The notes: generated by a model not told the origin, from the sequence alone. 64,000 nucleotides of DNA from Kitasatospora atroaurantiaca (GCF_007828955.1 NZ_VIVR01000001.1:5828001-5892000), one strand, 5' to 3'. Positions 49,197 through 57,698 are shown, counted from the first letter of the stretch. Numbers and translations: made by a program.

Positions 49197-50663
49197 ATGG
49201 ACATACGGAAAATGAGCAACGAGACCGCGACCGGCTCGCACGGCGAGCTGGACGCGTCCGAGTACGCGGAGTTCATGGCGCTCGCCGCCGAGGAGGGCTT
49301 CGACGCCGAGGACATCGACGGGCTCGGCGACGCCGACCACAGCCCACTGCCGATCCTGGCCGTCGTGGGACGCCCGAACGTCGGCAAGTCGACCCTGGTG
49401 AACCGCATCATCGGCCGCCGTGAGGCCGTCGTCGAGGACCGCCCCGGCGTGACCCGTGACCGCGTCACGTACGAGGCCACCTGGAACGGCCGCCGCTTCA
49501 AGCTGGTCGACACCGGCGGCTGGGAGCTGGACGTCCTCGGCCTCGACGCCATGGTGGCCGCGCAGGCCGAGCTCGGCATCGAGACCGCCGACGCGGTGCT
49601 CTTCGTGGTGGACGCCACCGTCGGTGCGACCGACACCGACGAGGCGCTGATCAAGATCATCCGCCGGGCCGGCAAGCCCACCGTGCTCTGCGCCAACAAG
49701 GTCGACGGCCAGTCCACCGAGGCGGAGGCCGCGTACCTCTGGTCGCTCGGCCTCGGCGAGCCGTACCCCGTCTCCGCGCTGCACGGCCGCGGCTCCGGCG
49801 ACCTGCTGGACGCCGTGATGGCTGCTCTCCCCGAGGCCCCGCCGCAGACCTTCGGCACCGCCCTCGGCGGTCCGCGCCGCGTCGCCCTGATCGGCCGGCC
49901 CAACGTGGGCAAGTCCAGCCTGCTCAACAAGGTCGCGGGCGAGGACCGGGTGGTCGTCAACGAGCTCGCCGGCACCACCCGCGACCCGGTCGACGAGCTG
50001 ATCGAGCTGGGCGGGAAGACCTGGAAGTTCGTCGACACGGCCGGTATCCGCCGCCGGGTCCACCTCACCGCGGGCGCCGACTTCTACGCCTCGCTGCGCA
50101 CCGCCTCGGCGCTGGAGAAGGCCGAGGTCGCGGTCGTCCTGATCGACGCCAGCGAGACGCTGGCCGAGCAGGACACCCGGATCATCACGATGGCCGTCGA
50201 GGCCGGGCGTGCCGTCGTCATCGCCTACAACAAGTGGGACCAGATGGACGAGGAGCGCCGCTACTACCTGGAGCGCGAGATCGAGCAGGATCTCGTCCAG
50301 GTCCAGTGGGCGCCCCGGGTCAACGTCTCGGCGCTGACCGGTCGCCACATGGAGAAGCTCGTCCCGGCGATCGAGACCGCGCTGGCGGGCTGGGAGACCC
50401 GTATCCCGACCGCACGCCTGAACGCCTTCCTCGGCGAGCTGGTGGCCTCCCACCCGCACCCGATCCGGGGCGGCAAGCAGCCGCGCATCCTGTTCGGCAC
50501 CCAGGCGGGCACCCGTCCGCCGCGGTTCGTGCTGTTCGCCTCGGGCTTCCTGGAGGCGGGCTACCGCCGCTTCGTGGAGCGCCGTCTGCGCGAGGAGTTC
50601 GGCTTCGTCGGTACGCCGATCTCGATCTCCGTGCGGGTGCGCGAGAAGCGCCGTAGGAAGTAG
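49197..50663 (+). CDS. der: ribosome-associated GTPase Der (EngA)
   Basis: The 488-residue product has two GTPase domains: GRPNVGKSTLVNRIIGR with DTGGWE and ANKVDG, then GRPNVGKSSLLNKVAG with DTAGIRRR and YNKWDQ. It ends in a KH-like domain (GTPISISVRVREKRRRK). It helps assembly of the 50S subunit. A 40-residue acidic N-terminal extension (AEFMALAAEEGFDAEDID) is present in actinobacteria. Starts at 49,197 or 49,212 are both possible; neither has a strong ribosome site. It follows cmk. Confidence 0.95.
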   Translation: MDIRKMSNETATGSHGELDASEYAEFMALAAEEGFDAEDIDGLGDADHSPLPILAVVGRPNVGKSTLVNRIIGRREAVVEDRPGVTRDRVTYEATWNGRRFKLVDTGGWELDVLGLDAMVAAQAELGIETADAVLFVVDATVGATDTDEALIKIIRRAGKPTVLCANKVDGQSTEAEAAYLWSLGLGEPYPVSALHGRGSGDLLDAVMAALPEAPPQTFGTALGGPRRVALIGRPNVGKSSLLNKVAGEDRVVVNELAGTTRDPVDELIELGGKTWKFVDTAGIRRRVHLTAGADFYASLRTASALEKAEVAVVLIDASETLAEQDTRIITMAVEAGRAVVIAYNKWDQMDEERRYYLEREIEQDLVQVQWAPRVNVSALTGRHMEKLVPAIETALAGWETRIPTARLNAFLGELVASHPHPIRGGKQPRILFGTQAGTRPPRFVLFASGFLEAGYRRFVERRLREEFGFVGTPISISVRVREKRRRK

Positions 50664-50675
50664 GAAGCACTCGTC

Positions 50676-50728
50676 GAACGGACGGAGGCCGGGCACCCGA
50701 TCAAGGGGTGCCCGGCCTCCGTCCGTTC
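50676..50728 (+). terminator. der terminator
   Basis: GAACGGACGGAGGCCGGGCA begins an arm of 23 bases that pairs perfectly with the downstream arm across a six-base loop, 13 bases after the der stop and between convergent genes. Confidence 0.85.
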
Positions 50729-50748
50729 GGCCCGGGGCAGGGGTTGGA

Positions 50749-51255
50749 TCAGCTCTCGCCGGGGACCCGGCCCGGCGGCAGCGACAGCATGCTGCGGTGC
50801 CGCCCGCCGACCCCGGAGGTGGCCGATGAGGTGGGGGACAGGTAGCCGCTCGCCACCCAGCCCTGCCCGCTGGAGAACTGCCCGCCCGAGCTCTGGCCAC
50901 CGGAGCCCAGCCCACCGGAGCCCAGCCCACCGGCGGACTGCTGGGCGGGCATGAACTGCGGGGTGCCCTGGGCGTGCCCGGGGTAGGTGTGGAACGCCTG
51001 CTGCTGCGGGTACCCGACCGACTCGGCGCGGGAAGCGTAGCTGTCCCGGACGGCGAACCCGGCGAAGCGCAGATCCTCCTCGCCGCTGCGGTCGCCCGGC
51101 AGGGCCCGGAAGAGTCTCCGGTACTCCGAGTACAGCGCGTCATAGATCGGGGTCGCGGACGAGGGGTGCTCCGCGTCGTACGACGGGCGCATGCCCGGGA
51201 TCGAACGGCTGGTGGTGGGCTGACGGTGGGTCGCGGCGACGTCGTAGCTGTACAC
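50749..51255 (-). CDS. hypothetical Gly/Ser-rich protein (168 aa)
   Basis: The 168-residue product has an N-terminal conserved-looking part (MRPSYDAEHPSSATPIYDAL, YSEYRRLFRALPGDR, EEDLRFAGFAVRDSYA) and a C-terminal half rich in Gly, Ser and Gln (GGLGSGGLGSGGQSSGGQFS). No membrane segment or catalytic motif is seen. Sequences like this are found in streptomycetes near der but I do not recognise a function. The GTG start at 51,255 is weak; ATG 51,192 (MRPSYDAEHP) would lack 21 residues. It follows the 295-residue gene on the same strand. Confidence 0.7.
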   Translation of the reverse strand: MYSYDVAATHRQPTTSRSIPGMRPSYDAEHPSSATPIYDALYSEYRRLFRALPGDRSGEEDLRFAGFAVRDSYASRAESVGYPQQQAFHTYPGHAQGTPQFMPAQQSAGGLGSGGLGSGGQSSGGQFSSGQGWVASGYLSPTSSATSGVGGRHRSMLSLPPGRVPGES

Positions 51256-51346
51256 GTAGGAGCCAACGAGCGAGACGGCCCGGGGATGCGGGCCCGGAGC
51301 ACGGCGGCCTATGCCAGTCCCGGCCCCGGGCCCGCACCGGGGGCGG

Positions 51347-52234
51347 TCAGGTACCCGCGAGCGGCAGGGCGGCCGCGACCAGCAGACCCTGGTTTGCGGC
51401 CCGCTCGAGGGCCATCCGGAGCAGGTCCTCCCGGGGCTGACGGCCGATGGTGCCGGCCGGGGCCGCGTACATCGTCACCTCGGACTGCCGCCCCGCCGCG
51501 ATCCGCCAGGCGTCGGTGACCTGGAGCGGCTGGTGGGCCTGCCACCAGGCGGAGGTGCCGCCGGTGGCGGACGGCTGCAGGATCGCGTGCAGCTGGCCCA
51601 TGGCCATCAGCACCGACCACCCGGGCAGCTGAGCCGGGGCCTTGTCGACGTCCAGGACGGGCTGGAAGCCGTTCTCGGCCAGCAGGGACAGGAACTCGTC
51701 CTCACCGGAGACGTTGCCCGGGCGTCCGACCGGGCCGGTCGGCTCGACCACCACGGCGGCGTGGCCGGTGTCGCCGCACAGCACCAGGCCGCACGTGATG
51801 CCGAGCACGGCGGGCTGACCGCTGCCGGGGGCGGCGACGGCGGCGGCGTTGTTCGGCGAGCCGCCGTTGAGCAGCCCGTTGTTCGGCGAGCCGCCGTTCG
51901 GGGGAGCGCTGGTGAGCAGGAGGCCGTCGGCGGGGGCCGGTGCCGGGGCACTGCCCTGGGTCTGGCTGATGCTGCGTACCGCGCCGAGCAACTGCTCCTC
52001 GGAGACGGGCACCACCTGGGAGGGGATGCAGCGGGTGTGGGCGAAGGCCAGTACGGCCGTCTCGTCACCGACGAACAGCACCGTGCTGGTGGCCTCCTGG
52101 GTGGAGTTGCCAGGGGTTCGACAGGAGGTGCAGTCATAGGTGTCGGGCGCGTGGGCACCGGCGAGCAGGCGATCTGCCTCGTCGTCGCCGATCTCCGCTC
52201 GGACCTCGTCGCTGACATCGAGCATGCGCGGCAC
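51347..52234 (-). CDS. hypothetical protein with Cys pair and central Pro/Gly/Asn-rich linker (295 aa)
   Basis: The 295-residue product starts at GTG 52,234 (VPRMLDVSDEVRAEIGDDE) with GAGGAGTCCCC upstream. A CTSCRTPGN pair near residue 35 looks like half a zinc knuckle. The middle has NGGSPNNGLLNGGSPNNAA low complexity, and the C-terminal half includes LPGWSVLMAMGQLHAILQP and QSEVTMYAAPAGTIG, which appear structured. It seems to be a streptomycete-type protein of unknown function. It is divergent from the Rpf gene and upstream of the 168-residue gene. Confidence 0.7.
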   Translation of the reverse strand: MPRMLDVSDEVRAEIGDDEADRLLAGAHAPDTYDCTSCRTPGNSTQEATSTVLFVGDETAVLAFAHTRCIPSQVVPVSEEQLLGAVRSISQTQGSAPAPAPADGLLLTSAPPNGGSPNNGLLNGGSPNNAAAVAAPGSGQPAVLGITCGLVLCGDTGHAAVVVEPTGPVGRPGNVSGEDEFLSLLAENGFQPVLDVDKAPAQLPGWSVLMAMGQLHAILQPSATGGTSAWWQAHQPLQVTDAWRIAAGRQSEVTMYAAPAGTIGRQPREDLLRMALERAANQGLLVAAALPLAGT

Positions 52235-52809
52235 GGGGACTCCTCGGTTCGTCAGGGGGGTGGCGCGGGCGCGCCCGGCCGCCTTTACCAACGGACCGTT
52301 GTGGCTCGGGTCACGGGTGAGCTCGACAGCGACGGGATTTGCCGCAAATCTGACTGCGATGTGTGGACGAGTGGTCGCAATCTGTCGATGCTGTGCCCGA
52401 GCTCACAGGGGTCAAGCTGTGACGGGGACCATACAGACACATGGTTTGATCATGGAATTAGGGCGCAAATCGGACATAAGGCCTCTGTTTACTTGATCTT
52501 TACCGTCGGTAACGGCCTGCTGAGCTGCGAATACCCGAAAACGTTTGGCGCCCGCCTGGGCGGCTCGTAGCTTCGTAACCAGTGCAACGAGCACTACCCG
52601 GGTTCACCCCCGACGCACGGCCCGCCGGTTCGCCCGGCGGCGCAGGTGCCCACCGACGCGACAGCTCAGAGAGCGGCGCAGGTGCATGGAGGGTTGCCGG
52701 GGCGGCACGCACGTCGGAAACGTGACGGCCGTCTTGCGGACGAGGCAAGCGAATCACGCCCACAGGGCTTGGTTCCGCATGCCCGCCCGGGGATGTCGAG
52801 AGGAATCAC
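52235..52809. other. 575-base divergent region upstream of the Rpf gene, no supported gene
   Basis: It contains the promoters of the 295-residue gene (leftward) and of the Rpf gene (rightward). On the Rpf side about 250 bases of leader include a CGCCGGTTCGCCCGGCG hairpin near 52,624 and a 13-base direct repeat GCGGCGCAGGTGC at 52,637 and 52,673. An AT-richer TTTACTTGATCTTTACCG stretch near 52,487 is the likely promoter area. I did not recognise the c-di-AMP riboswitch that controls many rpf genes in this group. Confidence 0.55.
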
Positions 52810-53556
52810 ATGACCTTCCGTAACGAGACCGCCGCTGCCACCACGACCTCCGCCCCCAAGCGCAACCGCGTGCGGATGGCCCTGATGGGCGGCGCTCTGG
52901 TCGCCCTTCCGGTGGCCGGCCTCGTCACGGCCACTTCGGCCTCCGCCGCCTCGGTGTCCACCTGGGACGCCGTCGCCCAGTGCGAGAGCACCGGCAACTG
53001 GAGCATCAACACCGGCAACGGCTTCTACGGCGGCCTGCAGTTCACCTCCAGCACCTGGGCCGCGTACGGCGGCACCCAGTACGCGCCGCAGGCCAACCAG
53101 GCCACCAAGGCCCAGCAGATCACCATCGCCGAGAAGGTCCTCGCCGACCAGGGCCCCGGCGCCTGGCCGGTCTGCTCCGTCAAGGCGGGCCTGACCAAGG
53201 GCGGCGCCGCCGCCCAGGTCGACACCGGCTCCGCCGCGGCCTCGCGCTCCGAGACCCGCGCCGCTGCCCCCAAGGCCGCCCCGCAGGCCGCCGCGCCGAA
53301 GACCGAGGCCCCCAAGGCCGCCGCCGCCCCGAAGGCCGCCGCCGCTCCGAAGGCCGCCGCACCGAAGGCCACCAAGGCCCCCGCGGCCCCGGCCAAGAAG
53401 ACCAACGGTGGCACCTACACCGTCAAGAGCGGCGACACCCTGAGCGACATCGCCGCCGCCAAGGGCCTCGACTGGAAGACCCTGTACCACAACAACGCCG
53501 GCGTCGTCGGCGGCAACCCGGACCTGATCTTCCCGGGCCAGGTCCTCTCGGTCTGA
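52810..53556 (+). CDS. Rpf-type transglycosylase with LysM domain (resuscitation-promoting factor family)
   Basis: The 248-residue product has a signal peptide (basic start, GALVALPVAGLVTATSASAA), a transglycosylase-like domain (STWDAVAQCESTGNWSINTG with the catalytic Glu in CES, then GGLQFTSSTWAAYGG), an Ala/Pro/Lys-rich linker of about 55 residues, and a C-terminal LysM (TYTVKSGDTLSDIAAAKGLD, GQVLSV). It is secreted, binds peptidoglycan and cleaves it to help spore germination or regrowth. ATG 52,810 has GAGAGGAATCAC upstream. A second, shorter Rpf follows. Confidence 0.93.
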   Translation: MTFRNETAAATTTSAPKRNRVRMALMGGALVALPVAGLVTATSASAASVSTWDAVAQCESTGNWSINTGNGFYGGLQFTSSTWAAYGGTQYAPQANQATKAQQITIAEKVLADQGPGAWPVCSVKAGLTKGGAAAQVDTGSAAASRSETRAAAPKAAPQAAAPKTEAPKAAAAPKAAAAPKAAAPKATKAPAAPAKKTNGGTYTVKSGDTLSDIAAAKGLDWKTLYHNNAGVVGGNPDLIFPGQVLSV

Positions 53557-53601
53557 CGCATCGCGTAGCGCCCCGCGCGCAACGTACGCATCGCGTACCC
53601 G

Positions 53602-53643
53602 ACACCGCCGGCCGTCCCCACTCGTGGGGGCGGCCGGCGGTGT
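53602..53643 (+). terminator. terminator between the two Rpf genes
   Basis: ACACCGCCGGCCGTCCCCA and its complement (one G-T pair) form a 19-bp stem with a CTCG loop, 45 bases after the first rpf stop, followed by TTT. Confidence 0.8.
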
Positions 53644-53705
53644 TTGCGCATCCGTACCCGTACGGCTGATGCGGGGCGGCGTGGCGGCCCCTGCGGCTCG
53701 ACGCT

Positions 53706-54047
53706 GTGACCATGCGACCGTTACTGCTGCTACCGCTACTGCCGCTCGCCGTGCTCGGGGCTCTCGCGTTCGCACCGGCGCCGCCGCCCGCGTCCGACGA
53801 GACCTGGGAGCGCCTCGCCGACTGCGAGAGCGGTGGCGACTGGCATGCCGACACCGGCAACGGCTACTTCGGCGGCCTGCAGATCTGGCCGCCCACCTGG
53901 TACGAGGTCGGCGGCCTGCGCTTCGCCGACCGGCCGGACCGGGCGACTCGCCGGCAGCAGATCACCGTCGCCGAGGAGATCCGGCGGCAGCAGGGGTGGG
54001 AGGCCTGGGCGTACTGCGCCCGACTGACGGGCCTGCTGGAGCCCTGA
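53706..54047 (+). CDS. second, short Rpf-type transglycosylase-like protein
   Basis: The 113-residue product has a signal peptide (MRPLLLLPLLPLAVLGALAF) and only a transglycosylase domain: DETWERLADCESGGDWHADT with the Glu in CES, GGLQIWPPTWYEVGG, and QITVAEEIRRQQGWEAWAYC. There is no LysM, so it may be released into the medium. The start could be GTG 53,706 or ATG 53,712. It lies 149 bases after the first Rpf gene and converges on the MBL-fold gene. It probably arose by duplication of the catalytic domain. Confidence 0.88.
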   Translation: MTMRPLLLLPLLPLAVLGALAFAPAPPPASDETWERLADCESGGDWHADTGNGYFGGLQIWPPTWYEVGGLRFADRPDRATRRQQITVAEEIRRQQGWEAWAYCARLTGLLEP

Positions 54048-54072
54048 CCTGTAGCTGTCCTGGCGGGTGTGG

Positions 54073-54876
54073 TCAGCGCCACTCCAGCTCCCCCTTGGCG
54101 ACCTTGGTGCCGAGCTCGACGGCCAGCCGGAGCCCGGCGTCCGGGTAGAGCCGCTCCAGCTCGGCCTGCGCCCCCGCCGCATCGGGGGCCTTGCCGATCT
54201 CGGTCTCGAAGTACTTCAGATACTCGCGGGTGTAGGCGATCGCCGTGCCGTCGCTCGGCGCGTCCGCGGTCCGGTGCCCGGCAGCCACGAAGAGCGGATC
54301 CAGCGCCTCCATGCCGTCCAGGAGGTCGATCCAGGCACCGCGCTGCGCGGCGGTGGGCGTGTCGGCCGTCCAGACGTGCAGGCCCTGGAAGAGCAGGACG
54401 CCGCCGAGGACGGCCCGGTGCCGGTGCTCCCAGAGGTAGTGACGGTCCGGCAGGTGGAAGTCGGCGCCGCGCAGCTCGAACCGGTGGCCCTCGAAGTCGA
54501 TCAGGTCGCCGTCGAGCGGCTCCGGAAGGACGAGGCGGGTCGAGAGCTCGTCGCCGAGCTGCCCCCAGGCCTCCCGCTTGGCCGGGTAGGTGTCCCTGAT
54601 GTGGTCGACGACCAGCGGCGGGGCGAGGAACCGGGCATCGGGGAAGGCGTCCTGGACCACCTCCGCGCCGAAGTAGAAATCCGGGTCGCCATGGCTGATG
54701 AAGACCGTGGTCAGCCGCTTCCCGGAGTTCTTGACCCCCTGCACGAGCCGCCGGCCGTCGGAGAGGGTGAAGCCCGCGTCGACCAGCAGGGCCTCGTGGG
54801 GGCCGGTGACCAGGACGGCGGTCTTGTTCAGCGAAGCGTCGGGGAAGTCGACGATCTCGAAGGCGAGGGTCTTCAT
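54073..54876 (-). CDS. metallo-beta-lactamase-fold protein with altered metal-binding motif
   Basis: The 267-residue product shows the MBL fold: EALLVDAGFTLSDGRRLVQG, then VFISHGDPDFYFGAEVVQDA and AAGHRTADAPS. The canonical H-x-H-x-D-H is here H-G-D-P-D-F, so two of the usual metal-binding histidines are replaced. Related sequences with HxDxDFYFG may still bind one metal or another. It is cytoplasmic, of unknown substrate. ATG 54,876 with CTAGGAGCC was chosen over the longer frame to 54,936. It faces the short rpf gene tail to tail. Confidence 0.85.
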   Translation of the reverse strand: MKTLAFEIVDFPDASLNKTAVLVTGPHEALLVDAGFTLSDGRRLVQGVKNSGKRLTTVFISHGDPDFYFGAEVVQDAFPDARFLAPPLVVDHIRDTYPAKREAWGQLGDELSTRLVLPEPLDGDLIDFEGHRFELRGADFHLPDRHYLWEHRHRAVLGGVLLFQGLHVWTADTPTAAQRGAWIDLLDGMEALDPLFVAAGHRTADAPSDGTAIAYTREYLKYFETEIGKAPDAAGAQAELERLYPDAGLRLAVELGTKVAKGELEWR

Positions 54877-55037
54877 GCTGGCTCCTAGCGTGGAGTACTC
54901 CCAGCTCAGCCTCGGCCGCGCTGCGCTCCGCTGCACCCGCAGCCGGGCGTGTCATGCGCCGAACGGTTCAGTCGCCCGGATCGGCGGCTGCGAGGGCGGG
55001 GCGGTGAGGGTGGGGCTGCGAGGGCGGGGCTGCGAGG

Positions 55038-55721
55038 ATGGGGAACGTGGACGGCGGACTCTTCCCTCTCCCTCGCGAGCGGGCCGACCCGGTGCCCGGG
55101 GCGGTGCACCTTCCCGACTGGCTCAGCCCGGCGGAGCAGCGTGCCCTGGTGGAGGCGTGCCGCGAGTGGTCCCGCCCGCCGGCCGGGATGCGCACCGTGA
55201 CGCTGCCCCGCGGCGGGGTCATGTCCGTACGGATGGTATGCCTCGGCTGGTACTGGTACCCCTACGGCTACGCACGGACGGCGGTCGACGGGGACGGCGC
55301 ACCGGTCAAGCCCTTCCCTCCCGAGCTGGGCGAGCTCGCGCAGCGCGCCGTCGCGGATGCGTACGGCTCCGGGCTGCAGGAGATCACCGGCGCACCCGGG
55401 TACGCGCCGGACGTCGCGGTGGTGAACCACTACGCCCACGGCACCAAGATGGGCATGCACCGCGACCGGGACGAGCGGATCGACGCGCCGGTGGTCTCCC
55501 TCTCCCTCGGTGACACCTGCGTCTTCCGGCTCGGCAACACCGAGACCCGAACCCGCCCATGGACGGACCTGGAGCTCCGCAGCGGCGATCTGCTGGTCTT
55601 CGGCGGCCCGGCCAGGTTCGCGTACCACGGGGTGATGCGCACCCTGCCGGGCACGGCAGACCCGGCCCTGGGGCTGGAGGGGCGGTTGAACATCACCGTG
55701 CGGGAGTCCGGCTTCGGGTGA
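55038..55721 (+). CDS. AlkB-like 2-oxoglutarate/Fe(II) dioxygenase
   Basis: The 227-residue product has the AlkB core: VVNHYAHGTKMGMHRDRDE with the iron-binding HRD, ARFAYHGVMRT with the distal His, and RLNITVRESG, the arginine pair for 2-oxoglutarate. WYWYPYGYARTAVDGDG may be part of the nucleotide-recognition lid. It would repair alkylated DNA bases by oxidative demethylation. ATG 55,038 or GTG 55,047 are possible; the latter has GAGGATGGGGAAC upstream. The region just before contains GGGCTGCGAGGGC repeats. It stands between the MBL and thioesterase genes. Confidence 0.93.
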   Translation: MGNVDGGLFPLPRERADPVPGAVHLPDWLSPAEQRALVEACREWSRPPAGMRTVTLPRGGVMSVRMVCLGWYWYPYGYARTAVDGDGAPVKPFPPELGELAQRAVADAYGSGLQEITGAPGYAPDVAVVNHYAHGTKMGMHRDRDERIDAPVVSLSLGDTCVFRLGNTETRTRPWTDLELRSGDLLVFGGPARFAYHGVMRTLPGTADPALGLEGRLNITVRESGFG

Positions 55722-55879
55722 GGCCGCGTGTCATGGGGTTCCTGGCCCGTACCCTCGTACCCCCGTACGCCCGCGTCGGACGGCGGGAATTCCGCCGGGC
55801 CGAGCAGACTTCTGGGTAGACGAAGGCGGCAGCCGGGCGAGCCATGCCCCGCGAGCCGCCCAAGAGAGGACATGCAGCT

Positions 55880-56743
55880 ATGGGTACCCCCGTCGACCAG
55901 CTCGTCGATCTGCTGGATCTGGAGCAGATCGAGCTCAACATCTTCCGCGGCCGCAGCCCCGAGGAGGCGTTGCAGCGGACCTTCGGCGGACAGGTGGCAG
56001 GGCAGGCGCTGGTGGCGGCGGGGCGTACGGTCGACGGAGGCCGCCCGGTGCACTCGCTGCACGCGTACTTCCTCCGCCCCGGAGTGCCCGGCGTACCGAT
56101 CGTCTACCAGGTCGACCGGATCAGGGACGGACGCTCCTTCACCACCCGACGGGTGCTCGGTATCCAGCAGGGCCGCAGCATCTTCGCGCTCACGGCCGAC
56201 TTCCATCTGCCCGAGCAGGGTGGCATCGAGCACCAGGACCCGATGCCCGACGTACCCGGGCCCGAGGACCTCCCCAGCGCGCTGGAGGAGGTCGGATCGA
56301 AGCTGGGCGAGCTGCCGCCGTTCATCAGCCGCCGCCAGCCCTTCGACATCCGGTACGTGGACCGGCTCCGCTGGACCAAGGAGGAGCTGGTCGGTGTCGA
56401 GCCGCGCAGCGGAGTGTGGCTGCGCACCAACGGGTCGCTCCCTGACGACCCGTTGATCCACGTCTGCGCGCTCACCTACGCGAGCGACATGACCCTGCTG
56501 GACTCCGTACGCGCGCCCGTCGAGCCGCTGTGGGGGGAGCGGAACTTCGACATGGCCTCGCTCGACCACGCGATGTGGTTCCACCGCCCGTTCCGGGCCG
56601 ACGACTGGCTGCTCTACCAGCAGGAGTCGCACATCGCGCACGCCGCACGGGGTCTGGCCCGGGGACAGATCTACGACCGGAGCGGCCAGTTGGTCGTCTC
56701 CGTCATGCAGGAGGGACTCTTCCGGCCCCTCTCGGCGAGATGA
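55880..56743 (+). CDS. acyl-CoA thioesterase II (TesB-type)
   Basis: The 287-residue product has double hot-dog folds. LDLEQIELNIFRGRSPEE and TFGGQVAGQALVAAGRTV form the first; the catalytic Asp-Gln-Thr set lies around FDMASLDHAMWFHRPF and the region HAARGLARGQIYDRSGQLVV. It hydrolyses long-chain acyl-CoA to free fatty acids. ATG 55,880 has AAGAGAGGACATG upstream; an ATG twelve codons before is possible. It is followed by the repeat array and the DUF1684 gene. Confidence 0.93.
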   Translation: MGTPVDQLVDLLDLEQIELNIFRGRSPEEALQRTFGGQVAGQALVAAGRTVDGGRPVHSLHAYFLRPGVPGVPIVYQVDRIRDGRSFTTRRVLGIQQGRSIFALTADFHLPEQGGIEHQDPMPDVPGPEDLPSALEEVGSKLGELPPFISRRQPFDIRYVDRLRWTKEELVGVEPRSGVWLRTNGSLPDDPLIHVCALTYASDMTLLDSVRAPVEPLWGERNFDMASLDHAMWFHRPFRADDWLLYQQESHIAHAARGLARGQIYDRSGQLVVSVMQEGLFRPLSAR

Positions 56744-56775
56744 CCGGCGACGGGCGCCGCCAATTTCGCAGCTCG

Positions 56776-56865
56776 CCAGACATCGACAGACATCGCCAGA
56801 CATCGACAGACATTGACGGCCCACGACAGACATCGACCGCACACGAGAGACATCGACGGCATACG
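56776..56865 (+). repeat. helically phased 10-bp repeat array upstream of the DUF1684 gene
   Basis: Nine consecutive 10-bp units occupy 56,776-56,865. Units of the form (C/A)CAGACATCG start at 56,776, 56,786, 56,796, 56,806 (last with TTG), 56,826 and 56,846 (AGAGACATCG); ACGGCCCACG, ACCGCACACG and ACGGCATACG fill the other slots. All sit on the same DNA face. The array ends 19 bases before the DUF1684 gene start, so it lies in its leader or promoter. Confidence 0.85.
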
Positions 56866-56884
56866 AAGCCCGGGAGGGAGCGCA

Positions 56885-57664
56885 ATGACCGCCACCGAGG
56901 AATGGAAGCACTGGACGGACGGCCGCACAGCTTCGGTGAGCGCACCGCACGGCCCGCTCGCGCTCACCGGGACGTACTGGCTGGAGCCCGAACCGGCCGA
57001 GCTGCCCGGCCTCCCCGGCCGCTGGTGGGCCGCGGACGGTGTGGTGAGGGTGAGCGCCGCGAGCGGCGACGGGATCCGGATCAAGGGCAGCGACCAGGCG
57101 GTGGACGGCGAGGTCGCGCTACGTCCCGACACCGCGCCCGGTGCGGATCTGGCGATGCTGGGGGAGGTGCTGCTGGTCCCGATCGAGCGGGAGGGTGAGC
57201 TGGCACTGCGGGTCTTCGATCCCGACGCACCGAGCCGCGCAGCCTTCGCCGGGATCGCCGTCTACCCGTACTCGCCCGAGTGGGCCGTGCCGGCGGTCTT
57301 CACGCCGTTCGAGAGCGACCGGGCGGTGGTCGTGCCCAACGCCGACGGGCGGGAGCGCCCGCTGGAGGTAACCGGCCAGATCGCCTTCACCCTGGCCGGC
57401 GAGCCGCACACACTGACCGTGAGCCGTGCCGGCGGCCGGCTGAGCGGCGTGATCGCCGACGCGACGAGCGGGCACGAGACGTACCGCTTCCGCTTCATCA
57501 CCCTGCCCGCCCCGGACGCGGACGGCCGAACGGTACTGGACCTCAACCGGGCCTACCTGCCGCCGTGCGCCTTCGCGGACCACTTCGTCTGCCCGTTCCC
57601 GCCACCGGGGAACCGGCTGACGGTGGCGGTGGAGGCGGGGGAGAAGCAGGTGCTCTCGGGGTAG
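56885..57664 (+). CDS. DUF1684 family protein
   Basis: The 259-residue product matches DUF1684 in its segments: EEWKHWTDGRTASVSAPHGP at the start, GIAVYPYSPEWAVPAVFTPF in the middle, and the conserved LDLNRAYLPPCAFADHFVCP, PPPGNRLTVAVEAGEK end. The family is widespread and has an unknown role; a hydrolase-like or flavin-free fold has not been tied to activity. GGGAGGGAGCGCA precedes ATG 56,885. Regulation by the upstream repeat array is a guess. Confidence 0.9.
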   Translation: MTATEEWKHWTDGRTASVSAPHGPLALTGTYWLEPEPAELPGLPGRWWAADGVVRVSAASGDGIRIKGSDQAVDGEVALRPDTAPGADLAMLGEVLLVPIEREGELALRVFDPDAPSRAAFAGIAVYPYSPEWAVPAVFTPFESDRAVVVPNADGRERPLEVTGQIAFTLAGEPHTLTVSRAGGRLSGVIADATSGHETYRFRFITLPAPDADGRTVLDLNRAYLPPCAFADHFVCPFPPPGNRLTVAVEAGEKQVLSG

Positions 57665-57698
57665 CCCGGTGTGAGGGCGGGTGAGGGCCTGGCCGAGC

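Noticed and set aside
52235..52809. ydaO/c-di-AMP riboswitch
   Set aside because: The conserved GGGGGA(A/G)CC and GGGGUGAAU blocks were not found in the right order on the plus strand; one GGGGGTGAACC occurs on the minus strand only.
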